From positions 248,001 to 312,000 of the forward strand of contig JAAEAF010006768.1 in the NCBI GenBank assembly GCA_011037195.1: a DNA stretch of 64,000 nt, read 5' to 3'. How positions within the stretch are numbered: the stretch's first letter is position 1; each line of letters opens with the position of its first letter. This document shows positions 13,401 to 24,400 of this stretch, one piece after another. A program made the position numbers and the translations under genes. This DNA is from Triatoma infestans. Taxonomy: Eukaryota > Arthropoda > Insecta > Hemiptera > Reduviidae. The notes under the pieces were generated by a model. It was not told the DNA's origin. It ran no database searches and was given only the letters and a program-made list of their open reading frames with translations.

Positions 13401-16400
13401 ATTAATATCGAATTCATATCATAAAAAATCTGGTGTAAAAACTCACACGATTTTCTCTTTTGCAATTGACACAATTATTACAATTTTAAATGACAAATTT
13501 TTTTCTAACATATTTCTACTAGAAGTTTATTTGTCCTCAGTCTCCATCGATGGCAAAATCTAAACATAATAAAACCACTTTTTTGATGAAGGCTTTACCC
13601 CATCCCCTAAAACCCTGTAATTGAACTTTCTCTGAAAGAAGTTTCAAACAAAGTAATACATCTCTTTATTTATTGTTACTATAAATAATTTAATGAAATT
13701 ATCGGGTTTTTATGAAAAACATCGAAGAAAACTGAAAAAAGTACAATAAAAACACACTTCCGGTAAACCTGTTTTTTTCAAACTTGGAATTTTGGCAACA
13801 TATATTAATTCTATTTAATTGGAGGTTCTGTGGAAACACTGGTGTCATGCTTTCCGCAAAATTACCACTTTCAGTATGATATATGGTTTTATCACCTACA
13901 TAATATTAATACACATGAAAAATTGATAGATTCCAAATTGATGAAAATCGGTTAACCGGAAGTGCGAAATTACAGAGCAGTTTTTTGAGTATTTTTGAAT
14001 TTTCTCGAAAATGACGATTTTCTTTTAACATGGAATTCTTGTTGCATAATATATGAAAACGTATCACTTTTATTTGTAACATTTTCCGAAAAAAAATTTT
14101 AGATGGGTATTTGGCGGAGAGTCTGTCAGTTAGTTTAAAAGTAAATTTGCATAAGCTTTGTTGATTTGATATGGAGCGCTTTACATAAAGTCGCCTAGGT
14201 ATACAAGTCAAATCCCCACCCTCCATTTTTATGACCAGCCCAACAAATGTTTCAATTTTAAAGAAAATTTCTTGATTAGAGTAAGTTTGATTGATTGTTT
14301 ATATTAATTAGAGTAAAAGAAAGTGTGTGTTGTAAATTGTGTGACTACTATAATAATGATGCTAAGTAAAGTAAGAGTTCGTCTGAAATCGACAATGAGT
14401 TTTCGCCAGAAATAATGTTTTGAAGTCCCCTGAGTAAGAAAAACTGCTTGTTAGAAATTGGTATCTATTATTTGTCGTAACTCTCTCACTTTGTATATGT
14501 GTTTTTTGGATTGCAACATAACTCAGAAACTAGAAAAAAAAAAGTGCATCGAATTCAAATTCGATAACTTTCATAAGGTTACTGCTAAGAAATCCATCGC
14601 AAAAGATTCGGTAACCAGACACATTACTTTACTGGTGAATGGTTTTTCAGCTTTTCGATTTTTTAATTTTTTTTTCTAGGAAAAGTTATTTTAGATGTTT
14701 CCGTGTAGTGAATTAGGTTTTCTTCTCAAGGTTATTTCAACGAAATTAGATTGCCACAAGCTATATAAATTCTGGTATAGATCTTCGCTGAGGTAAAACT
14801 GAGAATAACCCACAAAAACAAGGATATTCTCATCTTTCCGGTTAGACAGGCTGCACTGAAAGCCGGTTGCTACTTTAGAACTACCTCACCTCTAGTTTGG
14901 GAGTGTAGCGACTTCCTCAAATAACTGCTCCGGCATAATAACTTTGCTGGGATGGGTACCGGGGACATCTGGGGATTGGAGAAAACGAGACAGCCGACCA
15001 AGTGGCCATAAATGAGACGTACTCCATTCAGTGGTCCTGAATCTGTCGGGGGGATTACCAAAGAGATAGTGCGTGTATTTTCTTGCATGTTCTGCAGAGA
15101 GCGTGACAAAATCTGGAAACTAAATCCAGGGGGTTCCTTCCCAGATCCTAAGATTCTTCAGAGATCCTAATCTGGAAGGAATGCTATAGGTGAGTAGTAT
15201 TTCCCTTGGCACCAGTGGGGTGGCACCATAGACCTCTTTTGATCGCATTACACTATACCACACAAAAAAAATAAAAAAAGTCCAGCAGCCAGACAAGCAA
15301 GACAGTGATGGTCAAAACTGTGTAAGAATAGAACTAAAGAGACCCTTCTTGGATTAGGTAGGAACCAGATTGGTCTGGAGACAGTCCTCTTCACAATGCG
15401 CGGCAGGTTTTAAAAACATGTACCCAAGGTGGAGATAATAGCTCGGGAACCTTTGGAGACTATGTCAGGAGGAGGAAGGAGGAACCTTTGGTGCCGCTCA
15501 CTTATTAATGAGTAAAACTTATTTGTGAGTAATTAAAACTAATACTAGAATGTAGTTAACAAGTTAATACATTTATATTCATTTCGTTTTGTTTATTTTG
15601 TATTTGTTTATTGTGTTGCAAATAAATAGAAATTTTGAATAGATTGCTTGGCTCTACTAATATAAAGAACTACTCCTAAGATTCTTCAGAGCTTGAACAA
15701 ACTGAGTTTATGTCCATTGTACAAGTGCTCTTTTTTTGGTTCTGACCTTTTCGGATTTTCATCCTTCTCACAGTTTGTTTATTTCAGTTCCTAAAAAAAC
15801 AGAGAAAGTGTTAGGAGGTATGTAAAAAATTTTCGAAATCGAGTTTTCACCGGATATACACGTTTTGAGGTCACCTGTTGTTCAATTCTGTCACACTAGC
15901 TAGATTGCGTTATGAGACCTTTGTCACGTTGAAACGAGAGGACATAATAGCGCAAATAGACTTGGTTGGGAAAGTCCTCAACTTCATGAAGAGGGGAGTT
16001 TTCTCGTACTAGACCAAGGTAGGCTCAGTAAGCCTCTAATTGGCTGCAGTGCTTGGGGACGGGACCCACCCTATGTCTAATCTAGTCTAACTGTATAAAT
16101 TGAATAATGTATAATACAAATTTAAAGTTCAAAGAAATTATTTAACTATTCCTAAAAAAACAGAGGAAGTGTTGGGAGGAAGTAGGTATGTGAAAAATTT
16201 ACGAAATCGAGTTTTCACCGGATATACACGTTTTGAGGTAGGTCCCCTGATCCGAAGAAGTTGTTTTTACAAATTGGTGTTTGCATGTATGTTGTGAGGA
16301 CAACTCAAAACGGAAAATCACAGAATGTTTAAACTTAATATTTGGTTCAGTGCTAGTATGGGACCCGACAACAGGTTTTGATGAAAATCTGGAAGTGACC

Positions 16401-19150
16401 CCTTACTGAATGGATTTTTCAGTTTTTGCGATTTTCTCGAAAATGGTTCCTACGATTTTCTTTAATTTGGAAAATTAACTACCGTATGAAAGAGGTAGTG
16501 CGTGCATTAACTTTTATTTGTAACATTTTTCTGGGAAAATTCATTTAAGAAGGGTTTGCGGTAGAGCGGTGGTTATGTTTTCTCTGATAAAGTGTTATTT
16601 CAGTTTATTATTTCATTCCATCTACACAGTATTAATTACGATGAAATGTGGTGTCAAAGTTCCGTGTTTGAAGAAAATTGGTTAGAACAGAAATAGTCAA
16701 TTATAACTATGAATGTCGTGCGAGTGTTTCACCAAATATTGTTATTGCATAATCGAAACTAGCTGGAGTTAAATGCTAAATTAAAGATGTTTTATCTTTA
16801 AGTTTAAATAATACTCTTTCTTTATCTTATCTAATCCAAATATTTTTCAGTAACTTTTTAGAAGTTGAGTTACACTACTGCTCAGAAGTTTGACGTCCAA
16901 ATTCCTAATGAAATTCGAAATTGTCAAATTGAATAAAGTGAGAAAAATAAAACTGCTTCGTTTTATTTATTTATTTCTGTTGTTATACTTTAATAAGTCA
17001 GTAATAAGTAGGAATTAGTAAAAGCCAGTATTATTAGAAATTATTATTAAAATAGATCTTATTGAAATTCAACTATTTCGACATTAATTTGTATACCAGG
17101 CAGTAGCAGTTTCTCATTTCTTTGAGAAAGTAGTTGAAAGAAAACAAAAAACTTACCACTCGTCTGATGGAGAAGCCATTCACTTCAATTTGAGAAATGC
17201 ACTGTTGATGAATGATATTATAACTCCACCACTTGTGCTCAAATAATTTAAAAGGGAAGGGATTAGCTCAGTGGTGGCGCGCTGGACTAGCAACGCGGAG
17301 ACCACGGGTTCGAATCCAGCCGTGCTACCCTTAGAATTTCTCTTCCTAAGAGCCCCGGTGATAGACAGTGTTGTCTGTAACGGGAGAACATCTTCCGGAG
17401 GCCGGCAGTGCACTGAGAAGGCTCCGGGCGCAAATGACCACAGATGTTGAGACGCCTTAAATTACAAAAAAAAAAAAAATAATTTAAAACTAAAACCTTT
17501 GGCCTAGCTGAAGTTGAAAACAATTCCCATCTAGTTCTGGCCTTTGCTACAGGTCGCGGTAGCTATAGTTACACCCCACTTTTTCCCACGAGGCTGGGTG
17601 TAAACACCATAAGAAATCAAAACCTAACTTTTCGCGAAATGATAACCAGTTATGCAGATTACTTTAAGACAGATTAAGCGATTGGTACTTAAGATATCTT
17701 TAGGCATATAAACAGTTTCGTTTATACTAATTGTGTACATAATTGTTCCTTGCAAAAAAAAAAAAATTGTAATAAAATTTATTCTGTTCATTTTTTTCTT
17801 TAAGTCAAATAATTTGAAATGTTTTACAGCGGAATTTTAGAATTTCTCAGATTTAGTTTTGTTTTTTGTTTACTTTCACCAATTGTTATGCATTCTTGCC
17901 AAGTAGTCGGAAATAACTTTTTTTGCGTATCAAAGTTTTTAACGATTGTTCTAAGAGTGTGTGTCTCAGAAATCAAAAAGTCGCAGGAAGCTCCAAGTTT
18001 TATTGCTTTTAGGTATCCTATCACTAGGAGATTCAACCGAAGGTTTCATTAAAAATCAATAAACTGAAAATATAACTTTCCAACTGAAATTTTTCCATGA
18101 CAGTTTTCGCATTTATCTTGAAAATGATTCCATTAATATATATATTTTTTGTTAACCTTGTACTTCTACTCTTCATGTAAAATTTTTCTGAGAAAATTGA
18201 TTTACGTTTTTCTGAAGATCGGTAACTACGCTACTGTCTAAAAAAAAAAACAATATATATATAATGTCTGCGCTTTCCCACAACGAAATGCTATTAGAGA
18301 AATTTAAATTTGTCAACTGGAAATTGAGAAATGCGTTAAAAGAAAGCTGTATGAGTTTTCGCTTAAGTTTGTAAAATTTTGTATTTCAAATAATTTTTTA
18401 AATTGATGCTATAAGTTAACCAAAACCTATTAAAAAAAATGAAAGGATATGAAGTTATGGATACATTTAATTATTTATGGCCAACCAGAGAAATTTCTAG
18501 CAGACCAACCAGTTCTTGTTTTGGATACACCATACTTATATATCGCCAACAATATATACATAGATATCTCCCATTCTCACATAATAAACATTAAAGACTA
18601 CCCAAGTAAGCGATGTTTGCAAATATAGGTTTAGTGTATTTATAAAAAAAAAAATCTTTATTTCACCACAGGCACATTTTACAGATGACTCCATAGACTG
18701 TACAAACATCTGACTGATAGAAAAAGTTTTAATAGATCTTGATTGCAGTGGTTTTTGCCTTTAGCCACTCTCTCTACCAGAGAAACATTATACTTCTTAA
18801 TTTCAAATATTATTTTGATGAAAATATCTATTTTGAAAACATCTATTTAGTCTAATTGGAAATATGAAGCTGCTTCCAAAGAATTTACATGGATATTTAT
18901 TAATTATTTATTATCTTTACAGTATGAACAAGAAGCTAAACGTGCCAAAAAAGTAGCAGAAGAGATGAAAAAGAATAAAAATGGACCAAGGAAAAACGGT
19001 CAAGATGAAGAGGATGTTGATATAGATGCATTGAAAGCGATAATGTTGAAAAAACAAGAAAGAGAAGCACAGGCTGAGAATTTTTTTAAGAATCTGGAAG
19101 AAAAATACGGTGGAAAAGGTCGAAAGAAATCAGGTCGCAAGGCTAAATAA
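10491..19150 (+). CDS. DNAJC9: DnaJ homolog subfamily C member 9 (histone H3-H4 co-chaperone)
   Basis: DNAJC9 is a nuclear J-domain protein that binds histones H3-H4 and recruits HSP70. Exons are 10491-10584, 10663-10815, 10901-11020, 11802-12013 and 18923-19150. They join in frame to 268 residues, close to the human length of 260. The J domain spans about residues 15-83 with the HPD motif at 44-46 ([10 protein letters not shown]). The remainder contains the conserved [21 protein letters not shown] region and a lysine-rich end of the kind that binds histones. The first two introns begin with GC rather than GT: GAAG|GCATGT at 10585 and ACTG|GCAAGT at 10816. Only these positions keep the frame and the conserved sequence (NEEVKKGYRK, YDETGCLDDFD). 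Introns 3 and 4 are ordinary GT-AG. Intron 4 is 6.9 kb and holds LINE, SINE and modular repeats. No AATAAA signal was seen in the first 300 bases after the stop. Confidence 0.94.
13600..14130. repeat. Inverted pair of modular-repeat copies
   Basis: 13600-13800 carries the module on the minus strand (cacttccggtaaacc near 13755). 13890-14130 carries it on the plus strand (ggttaaccggaagtgcg near 13950, then a gattttctc-type box). The pair could form a long imperfect hairpin in DNA or in the DNAJC9 pre-mRNA. Confidence 0.6.
14840..15200 (+). pseudogene. LINE RNase H remnant
   Basis: With frameshifts, the plus strand reads [10 protein letters not shown], then LLGWVPG and [12 protein letters not shown]. 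This is the C-terminal RNase H signature of I/Jockey-type non-LTR retrotransposons (usually WVPGHxGxxGNExAD). No open frame remains. The element runs in the same direction as DNAJC9. Confidence 0.75.
15496..15781 (+). repeat. Dispersed ~280-bp direct repeat, copy 1
   Basis: This segment is nearly identical to 19531-19787, 4 kb away. The main difference is about 30 extra bases near 15660-15692 that include ctaagattcttcagag, which also occurs at 15148-15163 upstream. It is non-coding and may be the 3' UTR of the adjacent LINE or an independent element. Confidence 0.8.
15785..16760 (+). repeat. Modular interspersed repeat with internal duplication
   Basis: The leader segment around the box gagttttcaccggatata is present twice, at 15787-15876 and 16152-16240. 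Between the copies lies a more GC-rich stretch ending in ctaatctagtctaac, reminiscent of a LINE 3' end. The module follows at 16380-16700. Confidence 0.65.
17254..17477 (+). mobile_element. tRNA-derived SINE, complete copy with target-site duplication
   Basis: The head is tRNA-like. Box A is ttagctcagtgg (17262-17273) and box B is ggttcgaatcc (17307-17317); the loop between them could present an AGC (alanine) anticodon. The body, with the paired gacagtgttgtctg and ccggaggccggcagtgc segments, is followed by an A-tail. The 12-bp direct repeat AATAATTTAAAA (17242-17253 and 17478-17489) flanks it exactly, as expected for LINE-driven insertion. Relatives lie on the minus strand at 37618, 44884, 45965 and 62537. 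Confidence 0.88.
17800..18400 (+). repeat. Modular interspersed repeat, diverged copy
   Basis: The segment shows the family's order of blocks (an agtgtgtgt leader, aatcaaaaagtcgcaggaagc, the tttaggtatcctatcac block, then a gttttcgc box), but is more diverged. No coding content is seen. Confidence 0.5.
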
Positions 19151-19530
19151 GAGCCTCAGTGTGCGTCTATGTGATATTTGTGTTATTATATTTGTATTTC
19201 TTAGTTTTTCGCAATTCCATTTTATTATCCTTTTTACGAATTAAGTTTGAATAATCTCTTTTTATTTAGTTAAAAAATTGTAACTTTTTTTTTTTAATCT
19301 ACTATGTTTGGCAGTCTGCCACAAACTATCTTTATTCTTGAATTATTTGAAATATCAAGTTACCTAGATTAAGAGGAAATCTGAACTCTCATTATTTTTT
19401 TATTATTATTGTTGTACTTCTCAATAGTTGAGAGTTCATTGGATTTAAAAAAAAAAAAAAAATGGCTTAATTAGTATTATAGTATTAAAGGAGACTTAAG
19501 GCGCTGTGATTGTCCATGTATTCATTCATT

Positions 19531-19787
19531 GCTCACTTATTTATGAGTAAAACTTATTTGTGAGTAATTAAAACTAATACTAGAATGTAGTTAACTAATA
19601 AATACATTTATATTCATTTCGTTTTTTTTATGTTGTATTTGTTTATTGTGTTGCATATAAATAGAAATTTTGAATAGATTGCTTGGCTCCACTCTAACTT
19701 GGACAAACTTGAGTTTATGTCCATTGTACAAGTGCTCTTTTTTTGGTTCTGACCTTTCGGATTTTCATCCTTCTCACAGTTTGTTTA
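19531..19787 (+). repeat. Dispersed ~280-bp direct repeat, copy 2
   Basis: This is the second copy of the segment at 15496-15781, in the same orientation, shorter by about 30 bases. Together the copies bracket the 3' half of intron 4 and the last DNAJC9 exon, so unequal recombination between them would remove that exon. Confidence 0.8.
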
Positions 19788-20668
19788 ATATGAAGAACTT
19801 TTTAAAATCTTTTAAGTTTTCATCACAAACTATATCGACTGATTTTATATTTATTATGTAAAATATATAATTATGATAAATAATTAGGTCCTCCCTCATT
19901 AAATATGGATCAGAAACTATAAAGTAGAAGTAAACTTTTCTACAGTCTTCTTAAACCAAACTCTAGGGGTTGGATGAAGGAAGAACCGACCTGGTCAGAA
20001 TCGAGAAAAAGAAGTTATGAAATAACATACCTGTTTTTTTTTCACTACAGACAAAACTAGTTTAACCAGAAATTTAATGATATAGACAAAGGAATGTTTG
20101 TGTTCTGTCTAAGAAAAAGCCCTTTAAAACAGTATAGAAACATTAGTTAATGTTTATGTTTAGTGATACTTATTTTACTGTTATATTAATTCTAAAAGAT
20201 GCAAATAGTTATGGAATTGATTTTGAAAATAGGTCATTCCAAACTACTGAAGATGAAACTTGGTAAGTCTATAAGCAATTGAGGGACATATTTTAGATTT
20301 TTCATAGACCGTTTAAATGGCAACTTTGAAAATCCTGAAATACTTCATCAGGATTCACAGAAATCTAATAGAAAATTCCCGTTTAGATTATAAAAAAAAA
20401 AAAAAATCTATCAACGTTTTCAAAAAATAAAAACAAAACATGGAATAACGAATTAATATTCATATGTTCATGACTTTTAGTAATATAGTCTGTGGTTTCT
20501 GTATTTGCATGTTCAAGTAGAAAATCAGACATCATAAAGTATCGAAACAATGAAACGTTGCGAATTTTGTAATCATTATAACATGAAATGTACTAATCTT
20601 TATGGAGAAACACAGAAAAATCAAATTTTGTTGCTTAAAGTAAACATCCCCCACCCCTTTGGTGCAAC

Positions 20669-20893
20669 AGTCCATAAAGGTTCAAGGCGGCGATATATTG
20701 GTGGACGTGTGGTAAGCACGCTGCGTTCCCTCGCCGCTTAATTCTCATCTTCGCTACCTAGATGCTTTACGAACTGTAGCTAACATTTTTTCTCACGATG
20801 TTGGGTCAACAACGACTTTGCCCTCATGGGAATCGAATCCAGAGAATTCTCGCACCCCAGGCAAATGCACTATCCACTAGACTAACGTGTGAG
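20669..20893 (-). mobile_element. tRNA-derived SINE-like element
   Basis: On the minus strand, a box-A-like ttagtctagtggatagtg and a box-B-like gattcgattcc are spaced as in a tRNA. They are followed by a non-tRNA body reaching to about 20669. The head differs from the alanine-type SINE, so this is probably another family. Confidence 0.6.
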
Positions 20894-21357
20894 AACAAAG
20901 TAAAATTAAATTTGGTATGAACACTGTCAAAATTCTGTTTTGATTTTATTATTGTGTTTGTGTGTTTATTATTAATTATATTGAACTTTTCGCGTTTTTT
21001 TTTCAAATATCTCACTCTGTACATGTTTCATTTGTATAGTAAAGGAAGCATTTCTTTACGGTTCTATAGGAATCCTTTCCTAATGTTTGAACTTTTAAGT
21101 CAAAAAAATACCCAGAACATTGAAAGAGGACGTCGATTTTAGCTAAGATCTAAAAACAGAAACTTGAAAAACAAAGAAACCCTAACGATTTTGTTGGAAA
21201 ATTCACACATTAAAAGAAAAAGTCTTTAAGCTTAAATTACGTGAAAATGTTATTAATTTTTCACAGGTAAGCCTATGAACTGTGTTTTGAAATCTCTTCA
21301 AACATTTCAGTTGCATTGTTCCAAAAAATATTTTTAAAAAACATTCCAAAGAGAATG

Positions 21358-21368
21358 TTTATTTTATT
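21358..21368 (-). promoter_or_regulatory. Candidate poly(A) signals of the odorant receptor gene
   Basis: Two overlapping AATAAA hexamers on the minus strand lie about 130-140 bases past the receptor stop codon. No other strong candidate was seen nearer. Confidence 0.55.
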
Positions 21369-21499
21369 AAATTAAACTACATAATACTAAGAATAATTCA
21401 ATATAATTATCAATTTATCTTCAATCTATATAAACAAGTGGCAAGCAAAATACCGACCAATATTACTATTTAAACTCTAAATTTCCTTCTTGAAATAAT

Positions 21500-24400
21500 T
21501 TATAATGTTGATTGTAACACCATAAAATATGAATAAGCTGTGTGCATTATCTAAAAAAAAAAATAGTTTATGAGTATACCAAAGATTTTTGATGTATTAT
21601 AATTAAACAAACAAAAAATTGTGCCTTACCTGCATAAATGTATGCAGTTTTAATGCTGACAAATCATGAAAGTCAATACCACGTTCTTTTGAAGCGAGCA
21701 GTATCATTAAATTAATATCTTTTCGGGTTTTTGAATTTAAAGCATACCATGGAACGTTACATAAAATATAACGGAGATAGTTATTCTAGAATAATTAAAA
21801 GATGTTTGAGAATTATGGATGGATAATGTGGGCGAAATTAATGTTTAATTAATTAGTTTTTAAGAGAGCTGCAAATTAACCTGTGTATGAAGATATTCGC
21901 CCAAATAACAAGCACCAAATACCAATACAACCACAATATAACAACAAGCTACGTTCGTGGCAACTAGGAAGTATTGAGAATTATTCAGCAACTGAAAATA
22001 TTGTTTATAAAAGATTTTTTTTGCTTCCAGTGCGATAGTGTACAATTTCAGTTCCTCAGAATCAAAAGAAATGTTTACAAAAAATAAAAAATCAGTCAAT
22101 ATCTGACAACAAATGTGCGACTTTACTAATTGTCTTTTTTCCCCCGAATATTTTACTGCAACGTTAAGCCTTCTTCTAAAGAGTTGTGCGAAGTATTCGC
22201 AATATTAATTATGGTCTTATCATTGGACCTATTTAATGTTAACCATTGGTGTACCAAAGCAGCAACCGTATTTTCCTTAACAATTGAGATCTGTGTAAAT
22301 AATGATTTTATTATAAATAATTGTTTATTAAATAAATAAAATTGTACAAACAGAAAAGTTCTCACAACTGGTGGCATTACCTTCAGGAATTTAGTTCTCC
22401 GGCTAAGCCGATAGATGGCACGTGCGCTGTACCCACGGCGCAGCCGTCTAATACAAAAATACTGCTGTCCTGGGCTGACTTAAGATATTAATTCCCTTCT
22501 GAGATAATAATAGCCAGGGAATGAACAACCCAAAGGGAATATCCAACTCAAAAATCAAGATCTCGTATTATATGCTCAGATCTGCGGTCCAGCGACTGAA
22601 GGACGATCGATTGATCAAGAGCGGCAGCCGCCATCAATAAAAACAACCACAGTTGGCCAGATGGAGTGGCTCATTTTACTTCAATAGCCAAAGATGAAAG
22701 GACAGATCTGGCACTAGGTCACCACAACAATCACTTTCTAATACAACATCGGTACCTAGTGTCTTGTGTGATCCTAGTATAGCTTTTTTCAGGGCGCTTG
22801 ACACAGTATCCAACCGCCAGCTACGATTGGCTACTTCGCTGCCCGCTCGACTTCTTTACAACCCAAGGATTATTGCCCTTTTGGTTCTTGGTGGGTGATA
22901 ACCATAACAAAAGCTTGGTTAGAATGAGTACTTCAGTTAACTAGATCATTCTTACTGAAAAAAAAAAATTCTGAAAAAGTTAGATTATACGCATTTTCTG
23001 CGGAATCTGTGAGATAAACATTAAACTGCCGTTACAGGTTTTTTCTTGGGAACTGACAGGCTTTTCTCAGGCCCCGGTATTCGATGCAGTCATATTCAGG
23101 TGGTCATTTTGCTTTAAAATCCGAGCAGTATAATCTCTCCTATCATTTGACAGTGTTACTGTCAACTGTACATTTATTAAAAATTCCAAGTTTCAAGAAT
23201 TTATTAGTTAGAATTGTAAAAATTGCAGTAAGAGAAAGTTTTGAGGTGTTCACATAGTTTTTTTTTTTTTAATCTAGGCACCATTTGTGAGAAAATGGCG
23301 AAAGCTGAAACAAAAATTTATACATGAACAATGAACTGAACAAAAGCATTTCGATGGAAAGTGTGTCGTTTTTCCATAAAGATGTAAAGAACATTTCTTT
23401 GAATTCAGTATTTCTGTATAAAACTCCAATTTCGTATATTTTATATAATTACTCTTATTTACTTCTTATTTAAAGCCAGAAATAAAGCAGAAATTCATTT
23501 TTATATTCTTGAGTGAAATTAGAAATATTGTCTAAAGAGTATGTGGATGGGTCCGCACTGCTGGATAACATCTAGTATTTGTTGTGGTGGTTGGTTCTAC
23601 AGAACTGGAAAGCATCAGAGACATTTTCCGTGATAGGGTTCTACAGAACTGGAAAGCATTAGAGACATTTTCCGTGACAGCCTGGTTCACTGAAGCAGGC
23701 TATCACGGAAAATGTCTCTGATTGGTATTTTGTCCGTCGTAGCATGAATATTTCTTATATTCCTGACCGGTTTCAGATTTTCATCCATCGTCAAAGCAAA
23801 TTCACCAAGTTCGTATAGAGAGTTCACTTCAACCCAATGATTCTGTTACACTCGACACTTGTTCAACAATTGATTCAATCGCCTTGAAGTGAACTCCCTA
23901 CACGAACTTAACAAATTTGCTCTGACGATGGATGAAAATCTGAAACCGGTCAGGATTATAAGAAATATGCATGCTACGACGGATAAAATACCAGACATTG
24001 TCTAAAGAGTTTTAAAATAAATAATTAGCTGAAACTTACACTTATTGATGACGTCATTGTTATGCACAAACAAATCGAAGCAATTAAATTTTGATTAGCG
24101 TAAGAAAATCCAAAATATTCCTTAATTTGTTCAGTTAAACTAAAAAACAAAAATAAATAAATCAAATATTAAAATCTAGAGAACATGAGCGGTTGTTTGA
24201 CTGCGGTACAGTAGAGTGAAAGATTTGATTTCTGTTTTTATACAAAACATATAACAATGCAAACCACATGCAATCAAGCAATTGCGTCAATTGAAACACC
24301 AAAAAAATGGGAATATTGCATTACTTTGAATCCTCATCTTTTTTTGAACATTATATAAATTCTCTGTATTAAACCATTACTACTTAAATAATAGGATTGA

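Larger units (their letters stand above)
12014..18922 (+). other. Large repeat-filled intron 4 of DNAJC9
   Basis: This intron is far longer than the other three (about 80-780 bases). It contains modular-repeat copies in both orientations (13600-14130, 14380-14700, 15785-16760, 17800-18400), a LINE remnant (14840-15200), one copy of a dispersed ~280-bp repeat (15496-15781) and an intact SINE (17254-17477). The stretch 12480-12960 is more GC-rich than its surroundings and looks like an unidentified repeat. No further exon was found. Confidence 0.75.
19151..21499. other. Region between the convergent DNAJC9 and odorant receptor genes
   Basis: It holds the DNAJC9 3' UTR, the second copy of the ~280-bp direct repeat (19531-19787) and a SINE-like element (20669-20893). 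The rest is AT-rich sequence without a recognisable gene. Confidence 0.6.

Noticed and set aside
17254..17330. Functional tRNA-Ala gene
   Set aside because: The tRNA-like part lacks a proper acceptor stem, is followed by a SINE body and A-tail, and has several relatives in the window.
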